From Lachnospiraceae bacterium (GTDB lineage: Bacteria > Bacillota > Clostridia > Lachnospirales > Lachnospiraceae): a stretch of 37,177 nucleotides of DNA. The stretch's first letter is position 1; the number at the start of each line of letters is the position of its first letter. Shown here in pieces: positions 31,798-37,177 of this stretch. The notes under the pieces are model-generated. The model was not told where the DNA came from. It made no database searches and was given only the letters and a program-made list of their open reading frames with translations. The DNA lies in the NCBI GenBank assembly GCA_022791755.1, contig JAAVZR010000046.1, positions 1-37,177 of the forward strand. Direction: 5' to 3'. A program made the translations under genes and the position numbers.

Positions 31798-32787
31798 TTA
31801 CTGTGCATATACGTCGGCTTCCAGATCCTCCACCACAGGCTGAGGCTGGGCCTTGGCATACTCGACAGCCGCGTTTACCTTGTCATCCGCAGCCTTCTGC
31901 ATGGCATCAATCTCTTCATCCGTAAAGATGCCCTTCGTTGTCAGGAATTCACGGAAACGTTTGATCGGATTGTGATCTTTCCAGTACTGAATCTCCTCCT
32001 TGCTGCGATACAGATTTCCGTCGCTCTTGGAGTGGCCGGAGGTACGGTAGGTATGCTCCACCACCAGGACCGGGCCATTGCCCGCCACCACGTATTCTCT
32101 GGCCTCCTTCACGGTCTCATAGACGGCCAGCACATCGTTACCGTCGCACTCATAAGCCTTAAAGCCAAAGGCCGCCGCTCTCTGCTTCAAGTCCGTATTC
32201 TTCACCACACGGTCCAGAGGAGTAGACATGCCGTAAGTATTATTGGTCAGAATAAACATCAGGGGCAGATCCCAGGCTGCCGCCAGATTCATGGATTCCA
32301 GAATCGCCCCCTCGTTGGAGGCGCCGTCGCCGAAAAATGCCGCACAGACACGGTTCGGGATCTTCTTCATCTTAATGGTCATGGCCGCGCCGCAGGCGAT
32401 CGGGCCATTGGCTCCCACAATGCCATTGGCTCCCAGGATGCCGTTGTCAAAATCACAGATATGCATGGAGCCGCCCTTACCATGGTTCGTACCGGTGGCG
32501 CGGGCCAGGATCTCCGCCATCATCGCGTTGATATCCACACCCTTACCCAGAGCCTGGCCATGACCGCGGTGGGTCGCCAGCATATAGTCCTCCTTCGTCA
32601 GCGCTGCCGTGGTGCCGACGCCGGTGGCCTCCTCCCCGATGCTCAGATGCATGGTGCCATGAACCAGTCCCTGTCCGAACAGCCAGAAGGCCACCTCTTC
32701 AAACTTATTGACGGTCATCATCCGGACCATCAGTTCCTGAAGAAACGCTTTGTTTTCCAGTAAGCTTTTGTCTTTGACTTCCCCCAT
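31798..32787 (-). CDS. 2-oxo acid/acetoin dehydrogenase E1 component, alpha subunit
   Basis: 329 residues. Thiamine-diphosphate motif GDGASNEGAILESMNLAAAW beginning near 167 and ending LTNNTYGMS, the GDG-to-NN signature. HGKGGSMHICD (about 110) and the phosphorylation-loop-like TYRTSGHSKSD follow. Decarboxylates the substrate and transfers the acyl or hydroxyalkyl group to lipoyl-E2. The short length and the RTSGHSKSD loop recall AcoA of acetoin dehydrogenase rather than pyruvate dehydrogenase, and a strict anaerobe normally uses pyruvate:ferredoxin oxidoreductase; acetoin is therefore the better guess, not proven. First gene of the operon. Confidence 0.9.
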   Translation of the reverse strand: MGEVKDKSLLENKAFLQELMVRMMTVNKFEEVAFWLFGQGLVHGTMHLSIGEEATGVGTTAALTKEDYMLATHRGHGQALGKGVDINAMMAEILARATGTNHGKGGSMHICDFDNGILGANGIVGANGPIACGAAMTIKMKKIPNRVCAAFFGDGASNEGAILESMNLAAAWDLPLMFILTNNTYGMSTPLDRVVKNTDLKQRAAAFGFKAYECDGNDVLAVYETVKEAREYVVAGNGPVLVVEHTYRTSGHSKSDGNLYRSKEEIQYWKDHNPIKRFREFLTTKGIFTDEEIDAMQKAADDKVNAAVEYAKAQPQPVVEDLEADVYAQ

Positions 32788-32822
32788 GATTTTAACCTCC
32801 TTAAGATGGGTTTCTTATTACT

Positions 32823-32838
32823 GTTTACTTTTGTAAAC
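32823..32838. promoter_or_regulatory. Operator-like palindrome 1
   Basis: GTTTAC-TTTT-GTAAAC, perfect, between the dehydrogenase promoter and its first start codon. Shares its pattern with the sites at 32842 and 32947. Confidence 0.65.
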
Positions 32839-32841
32839 ACG

Positions 32842-32857
32842 GTTTGTTTTTGAAAAC
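32842..32857. promoter_or_regulatory. Operator-like palindrome 2
   Basis: GTTTGTTTTTGAAAAC, one mismatch per half against site 1, 19 bases (about two helical turns) from it, just past the expected transcription start of the dehydrogenase operon. Confidence 0.55.
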
Positions 32858-32868
32858 CATACGGTATA

Positions 32869-32897
32869 AGCGTACCATTTTTTATGGATTCTGTCAA
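32869..32897 (-). promoter_or_regulatory. Promoter of the dehydrogenase operon
   Basis: Minus strand TTGACA (32897-32892), 17 bases, TACGCT (32874-32869). Confidence 0.75.
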
Positions 32898-32916
32898 TCC
32901 TTTTCCCGTGAATAAC

Positions 32917-32945
32917 TTGCCAAATTTAAAGTTCTGTACTATAAT
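32917..32945 (+). promoter_or_regulatory. Promoter of the SorC-type regulator
   Basis: TTGCCA (32917-32922), 17 bases, TATAAT (32940-32945). Confidence 0.8.
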
Positions 32946-32946
32946 A

Positions 32947-32962
32947 ATTTACAAATGTAAGC
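32947..32962. promoter_or_regulatory. Operator-like palindrome 3
   Basis: ATTTACAAATGTAAGC, same pattern as sites 1 and 2, placed on the regulator's own transcription start. Suggests autoregulation. Confidence 0.55.
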
Positions 32963-33010
32963 TCTGAAGAATGCCTCGCCCGTATTCTTCCCAAAGCAAA
33001 GGAGGATGCC

Positions 33011-34036
33011 ATGCCGATTCCGCCCGACCAGCGTTATTACATGAAACTGAAAGCGCTCTATTACCTGTATGAGAAAAATTATACCCAGACGGATATCGCC
33101 AAACTTCTGAACATCTCCCGCGTCACGCTGGGAAAGCTGCTGGACGAAGCGCGGGAGGAAGGAATGATCAAAATCGAGATCGTCGATGTCCGCGGTTCCA
33201 TGCGCATTCTTCAGCTGGAGGAGACGCTAAAGCAGCGTTTCCGGCTACAGGATATCAAACTGGTAGACTGCCAGAGTCCGGAACCGGACAGCATTATGCG
33301 CCGCATCGCCTCGGAAGCCGCCGTCTATTTCGAGCACCAGTTAAGAGACGGCATGTCCCTGGGACTCACCTGGGGCAGGACGTTGAACTCCATGGTGGAG
33401 CATCTGCCCGATAATCATACCATCCACGATCTGTCCGTCTACACCCTGGTCGGCGGCTCTTCCAGCAGCGCCGATTTTCAGCCCAACATCCTGGCCCAGA
33501 AAATCATCCATAAATACAGCGGCAGCACCCGCATCATCACCGCCCCCTTCATGTGCCAGAGCGCCGAGCTGTGTCAGGCCATCAAGAAGGAACCTCCCAT
33601 CGCCAGTATCCTGAATGCCTCCCTGGATCTGGATCTCACCATGGTGGGGATCGGCGAGGCTCCGGTGAGAGACGCCGGCCATTTAAGCGACTACCCCTTT
33701 GACACAAACATCATCAATGAACTGGCCGATGCCGGGGCCGCCGGCGATATATGCGGCAATTTCTTTGACATCAACGGACATCTGTGCGATACCTCTTTGC
33801 GGGACCGGATCGTGTCCATTGATATCCGGGACCTGCACCGTCACCGGAAGGTGATCGGCGTCGGCGGCGGCCCCGCCAAGGTAAAATCCGTGCTGGGCGC
33901 TCTGAACGGCCATTACCTCAGCGTATTGATTACGGATGTACAGACGGCATCCCAGGTGATCGAGCTGGCAGACCAAATGGCGGTTCCGGAGGATTCCGCC
34001 TTTTCCGAGCAGACCGAAAGACAGACGGAGAGCTGA
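33011..34036 (+). CDS. SorC/DeoR-type sugar-binding transcriptional regulator
   Basis: 341 residues. N-terminal helix-turn-helix (about 20-50, YTQTDIAKLLNISRVTLGKLL), then the SorC effector-binding domain (60-325) with LGLTWGRTLNSM and VGVGGGPAKV-type glycine turns (IGVGGGPAKVKS near 284). Effectors of the family are phosphorylated sugars or polyols. Divergent from the dehydrogenase operon with three shared palindromes between, so it most likely regulates that operon. Acetoin operons in other bacteria are usually under sigma-54 AcoR, so this would be a different wiring. AAAGGAGG precedes the start. Confidence 0.9.
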   Translation: MPIPPDQRYYMKLKALYYLYEKNYTQTDIAKLLNISRVTLGKLLDEAREEGMIKIEIVDVRGSMRILQLEETLKQRFRLQDIKLVDCQSPEPDSIMRRIASEAAVYFEHQLRDGMSLGLTWGRTLNSMVEHLPDNHTIHDLSVYTLVGGSSSSADFQPNILAQKIIHKYSGSTRIITAPFMCQSAELCQAIKKEPPIASILNASLDLDLTMVGIGEAPVRDAGHLSDYPFDTNIINELADAGAAGDICGNFFDINGHLCDTSLRDRIVSIDIRDLHRHRKVIGVGGGPAKVKSVLGALNGHYLSVLITDVQTASQVIELADQMAVPEDSAFSEQTERQTES

Positions 34037-34058
34037 GAATCGTTTCAGCTCCCCGTCT
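34023..34058. terminator. Stem-loop between the convergent regulator and hflX genes
   Basis: AGACGG-A-GAGCTGA (34023-34036) pairs with TCAGCTC-C-CCGTCT (34045-34058), overlapping the regulator stop codon. No long T run on plus; on minus GTCTTTCGG follows. Probably a weak two-way terminator. Confidence 0.5.
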
Positions 34059-34068
34059 GCCATATCAC

Positions 34069-35304
34069 TCACAATCTGCCCACAATCTCTGCCGGCACAT
34101 ACCCGGCGATGGCGATCCCGTCCTCCAGATACTCCTCCTTCTCCACCTGGCCATACTGATGGAAGCTCTGAACCTTCCCCGCATCCTGATACAGATAAAA
34201 GCGCTCCACATAGACCCTGCGGCTGCGCAGGATTTTCTCCAGCAATTCCTTGAGCTCCGAAAGCCCCTGCCCGGTTGCCGCCGATATGGACAGCGTGTCA
34301 TCTGCCTGTAAGTCCCGTATCGTCTGGCCGCAGCCGGGGCGGTCACACTTGTTAAACAGCGTCACCGTCACCTTATCCGTGACCCCCAGGCTCTTAAGCG
34401 TCTCGTACACCACATACATCTGTTTATCCGCCTGCGGATTTGAGCCGTCCACCACATGGAGAATGATATCGGCGTAGCGGGCCTCCTCCAGAGTGCTCTT
34501 AAACGCCTCGATCAGATGATGGGGAAGCTTCCGGATGAAGCCCACCGTATCTGTCAGAAGAATGTTCTCTCCTCCCGGCAGCTTCAGAGCCCTGGTGGTC
34601 GGGTCCAGGGTGGCAAAGAGCTGATCCTCCGCCAGGATGCCGGACGATGTAAGACTGTTTAAGAGCGTCGACTTACCGGCATTGGTGTAGCCCACGATGG
34701 CCGCCACCGGCACCTGGTTGCTCATACGCTTCTTGCGGGCCAGCTCCCGGTGACGTTCCACATCCCGAAGCTCCGACTTAAGCCAGGAGATCCTCTCATG
34801 GATCCGCCGCCTGTCCACCTCCAGCTTCGTCTCTCCGGGCCCTCTCGTGCCGATGCCGCCGCCCAGACGGGACAGGGAATCCCGCAGGCCCACCAGATGC
34901 GCGGCCCGGTATTTTAGCTGGGCTAACTCCACCTGGATCTTTCCCTCCCTTGTGACGGCCCTGGAGGCAAAGATATCAAGAATAACCAAAGTCCGGTCCA
35001 TGATCTTCATATCCAGGCCCTTCTCCAGACCGGACAGCTGAGACGGCGACAGCTCGTCGTCGCATATGACGCCTGCGGCCTCCGTCTCCCAGGCCAGCTG
35101 TTTTACCTCATCAAGCTTCCCCTTGCCCAGATAGGTCAGCGGATGGGGCTGCTCCCTGTTCTGTATCACCTGCCCCACCACCTCTGCCCCGGCTGTCTCT
35201 GCCAGCTGGGCAAGCTCTGCCAGGGAATCTCTGGTATCGTCTCCATCCGCCAGCTGAACCCCCACCAGAATCACCTTCTCACGCACCGGTTTCGTTTCTA
35301 TCAT
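34069..35304 (-). CDS. hflX: Ribosome-associated GTPase HflX
   Basis: 411 residues. N-terminal HflX domain with YLGKGKLDEV and IFASRAVTREGKIQVELAQLKY read in two halves (about 60-135), then GGGIGTRGPGETKLE (148-162); GTPase domain with G1 GYTNAGKST, G3 DTVGF and G4 NKCD. Splits stalled or hibernating ribosomes and is linked to heat stress and antibiotic tolerance in other bacteria. GAAGGGAG upstream of the ATG; 17 bases after the TPR lipoprotein stop, so probably the last gene of a dut-TPR-hflX unit. Confidence 0.95.
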   Translation of the reverse strand: MIETKPVREKVILVGVQLADGDDTRDSLAELAQLAETAGAEVVGQVIQNREQPHPLTYLGKGKLDEVKQLAWETEAAGVICDDELSPSQLSGLEKGLDMKIMDRTLVILDIFASRAVTREGKIQVELAQLKYRAAHLVGLRDSLSRLGGGIGTRGPGETKLEVDRRRIHERISWLKSELRDVERHRELARKKRMSNQVPVAAIVGYTNAGKSTLLNSLTSSGILAEDQLFATLDPTTRALKLPGGENILLTDTVGFIRKLPHHLIEAFKSTLEEARYADIILHVVDGSNPQADKQMYVVYETLKSLGVTDKVTVTLFNKCDRPGCGQTIRDLQADDTLSISAATGQGLSELKELLEKILRSRRVYVERFYLYQDAGKVQSFHQYGQVEKEEYLEDGIAIAGYVPAEIVGRL

Positions 35305-35321
35305 AAATCTCCCTTCAGCGC

Positions 35322-36488
35322 CTAGCGCGTTCTCAGAAAGGCCAGCTCTCTGTCAATCTCCGGCGTGGATCCGTAGAGGGCCGCATAGGACTCGAACGCC
35401 CGGCAGGCCTCCTCAAAGCGCCGCAGCCGCTCATAGCACAGCGCCTGCGTATAGAGCATCTCCTGCTTGTGAGCGCCGCCTCCCAGCTCCAGCCCCTTCT
35501 CCAGATCCAGAAGAGCCGCCTCGTAATCGCCCATGCTGAACATGCACATCCCCATCTGGTAGTACACCTCCGCATTCTCCCCGCCGGATTCCAGGGCCTT
35601 TGTAAATGCCTCGTTGGAGCGTTCATACTCTCCTGTGGACTGGTAGCACAGCCCGATATAGATCAGCGTCTCCACATCTGCCTTGTCCTTCTCATACTCG
35701 AATTCCGACAGAGCGGCGCTGTAATCGCCCAGAAGGAAATGCACGGTCCCCCTGGCCTTATGGTTGGTATTCGTCTCCCCGATCATCAGAGCCTTTTGCA
35801 GATACCGGACGCCGGCCTCCTCCTGCCCGGCGTCTGCCAGGCAGTAATAGCAGTTCAGATACAGGCTGTAATCCGCCTGATTTAAGGCCACCGCCTTGTC
35901 CATATCGGCCGTCCCGGCTTCCGCATCGCCGTTTTTCACATAAGCCGTGCCTCTCAGATAGTAAATCTGGGCTGTCTCCCCCTTCGTGTCCAAAAGTACC
36001 GTATAGGTATCAATCGCCCCGGCATAATCCTCCATGCGAAGCTGCGTTTCTCCTCTGTACAGCAAAATATCGTACTCTGCCTCCCCGGCCCGGCCCGCTT
36101 CGCAGGCCAGCGCCGCGTTCAGAGAATTCATGGCCTCCTCGTAGTTCCCGGCTTCCATATGAGCGATCCCATTGCCCCGATAGGCCGCCTGACACTTGCC
36201 GTCCAGTCGCAGGGCGCTGTCAAAGCTGCTGTGGGCATTCTCATAGTCTTCCAGCTCCAGATAGGCCATACCCTTATTTACATAATATTCCGGATTGCGG
36301 TTATCCGCCACGATGGCATTGTTAAAGGCGGCCACCGCCTCCGTATATTCTCCTTTGTTATAGGAAGTCAGACCCTGCTCATTGAGCGTCTTTGCCTCCG
36401 GGGAGCCGCAGGCTCCCAGCCAAAGAAGCGCCGCCATCCCTGCCGTCAGCAGGAAAATCCGTCCGTATTTCACCCTGTCCCTCCTCAT
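35322..36488 (-). CDS. TPR-repeat lipoprotein
   Basis: 388 residues. Signal peptide with lipobox LGAC (C27), then roughly nine tetratricopeptide repeats covering 34-380, each with the expected G/A-Y-A-F spacing (for example LTSYNKGEYTEAVAAFNNAI at 40-59 and CYQSTGEYERSNEAFTKAL around 282-300). Predicted surface-anchored scaffold with no catalytic domain. The ATG directly follows the dut stop. Partner unknown. Confidence 0.88.
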   Translation of the reverse strand: MRRDRVKYGRIFLLTAGMAALLWLGACGSPEAKTLNEQGLTSYNKGEYTEAVAAFNNAIVADNRNPEYYVNKGMAYLELEDYENAHSSFDSALRLDGKCQAAYRGNGIAHMEAGNYEEAMNSLNAALACEAGRAGEAEYDILLYRGETQLRMEDYAGAIDTYTVLLDTKGETAQIYYLRGTAYVKNGDAEAGTADMDKAVALNQADYSLYLNCYYCLADAGQEEAGVRYLQKALMIGETNTNHKARGTVHFLLGDYSAALSEFEYEKDKADVETLIYIGLCYQSTGEYERSNEAFTKALESGGENAEVYYQMGMCMFSMGDYEAALLDLEKGLELGGGAHKQEMLYTQALCYERLRRFEEACRAFESYAALYGSTPEIDRELAFLRTR

Positions 36489-36923
36489 TTACCTTCTGCC
36501 TGTACTGCCAAAGCCGCCTCTGTCACAGCCTTCCAGATGGGCCGTCTCCTCAAATACGATGCGTGGCTGGTTCTTCATGATCCGGAACTGACAGATCCTG
36601 TCTCCCACATGGATCTGCGTATCCCGGACAGCCAGAGCGCAAAAATGCCAGATATCGTTATCTCCCCGGTAACTGCTGTCCACCACACCCATATGATTCG
36701 CCTGAATCAGTCCGAAATTTTTAAAGGTACTGCTGCGGGGAACCACATGGGCCTCATAGCCTTCGGGAAGCTCCATGGCCACTCCCAGGCTGATCAGGCG
36801 AAATTCCCCCTTCTTCATCTCCACATCCTCCGCCGCCCTCAGGTCGATCCAGTCGGATTTTCCTTCTATATAAGTCAGGCGCTCGATCTGGTCATTTACA
36901 TAACGAATCCGTATCGTCTCCAC
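36489..36923 (-). CDS. dut: dUTP diphosphatase
   Basis: 144 residues from GTG 36923. Trimeric dUTPase motifs: [10 protein letters not shown] (motif 2, 62-71), [13 protein letters not shown] (motif 3, 76-88), GDRICQFRI (motif 4, 107-115) and RGGFGSTGR (motif 5, 135-143). Motif 1 is somewhat divergent ([11 protein letters not shown]). Hydrolyses dUTP to dUMP, limiting uracil in DNA. The open frame extends to 37013, but only GTG 36923 has a spaced GGAGG and gives the usual family length. A CCTGT/ACAGG pair upstream overlaps the ribosome site edge. Confidence 0.93.
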   Translation of the reverse strand: METIRIRYVNDQIERLTYIEGKSDWIDLRAAEDVEMKKGEFRLISLGVAMELPEGYEAHVVPRSSTFKNFGLIQANHMGVVDSSYRGDNDIWHFCALAVRDTQIHVGDRICQFRIMKNQPRIVFEETAHLEGCDRGGFGSTGRR

Positions 36924-37024
36924 CGGTATTTCCCTCCTGTCATGAAACAGGCGCCCTTTGAGCACACAGTTCACGTCCGTTCTGTGAACCATAATCCGCC
37001 GGGCACCTTTCAATCACGTTTTTT

Positions 37025-37177
37025 GTGGCGAGCCGGACGATAAGCCGGGTTCTGTCGTGAATGATCATCTATCTAGGCCTGACGTTACCGCCAGGCTCCA
37101 GCGACCTACCCGAAAGCAGACGGGCCGCCTTATGCTTTCTGTTTGGTCTTGCTTCGGATGGGGCTTGCATGTGCCCG
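37025..37177 (-). ncRNA. rnpB: RNase P RNA, 3' portion (continues beyond the window)
   Basis: On minus the segment reads with the conserved 3' half of bacterial RNase P RNA: GCAAGACCAAACAGA, GGTAACGTCAGGCCTAGAT, GATGATCATTCACGACAGAA and CCCGGCTTATCG near the 3' end. These are the strongly conserved blocks around helix P4 and the 3' terminus. The 5' half lies past 37177. The exact 3' end is approximate. Catalytic RNA that trims tRNA 5' leaders. Confidence 0.9.

Noticed and set aside
36950..37013. Upstream extension of dut to the ATG at 37013
   Set aside because: Would add 30 non-conserved residues, has no ribosome site and begins close to the RNase P RNA end; GTG 36923 gives the normal length.

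Overview
The window reads as chromosomal DNA of a moderately GC-rich, endospore-forming anaerobic Firmicute, most likely a Lachnospiraceae-type Clostridium relative. This is inferred from gene content: an alpha/beta-type small acid-soluble spore protein, rubrerythrin, a two-subunit iron-sulfur L-serine dehydratase, an aldo/keto reductase with a ferredoxin-like tail, and a PadR/DUF1700/DUF4097/PspC envelope module. Strong AGGAGG ribosome binding sites and TTGACA/TATAAT promoters occur throughout. Nearly all genes are on the minus strand; only a phosphoribosyltransferase-like gene, a SorC-type regulator and one gene remnant are on plus.

Layout. 1-1950: histidine phosphatase and Fe-S aldo/keto reductase operon ending in a strong terminator. 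1990-2250: an intact promoter and ribosome binding site driving a methyltransferase gene cut off after 27 codons, followed by a long hairpin. 2278-6166: a heterodimeric ABC exporter behind a 350-nt leader that encodes a 24-residue peptide and two terminators. 6208-7774: rubrerythrin and a divergent PRTase-like gene. 7866-12644: a tightly coupled six-gene operon (methyltransferase, hslO, DUF5662, lipoprotein, sdaAB, sdaAA). 12728-14581: galK and a spore-protein gene, each followed by a copy of the same 3' element. 14622-17091: the PadR envelope module. 17100-17840: a gene-poor stretch with two inverted copies of a structured element. 17841-22402: M18 aminopeptidase, metallophosphoesterase, NYN-domain protein and a sodium symporter. 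22416-27512: a type III restriction-modification system. 27540-32897: a four-gene 2-oxo acid (probably acetoin) dehydrogenase complex divergent from a SorC regulator (32917-34036). 34069-37177: hflX, a TPR lipoprotein, dut, and the 3' part of RNase P RNA.

The most interesting signals are non-coding. (1) The exporter leader looks like ribosome-mediated attenuation: promoter, leader peptide, a segment inside the peptide gene able to pair with the first terminator, then a second terminator. (2) The elements at 17167-17314 and 17643-17790 share an 86-nt core (about 88% identical) but have different 31-bp arms, each perfectly self-complementary, which is the pattern of compensatory change in a structured RNA or DNA hairpin. 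(3) A conserved element with a CCTCCCC segment and a GC-rich terminator is repeated directly after galK and after the spore-protein gene. (4) Three related operator-like palindromes lie between the SorC regulator and the dehydrogenase operon.

All assignments come from reading motifs by eye; no database search or folding program was run.
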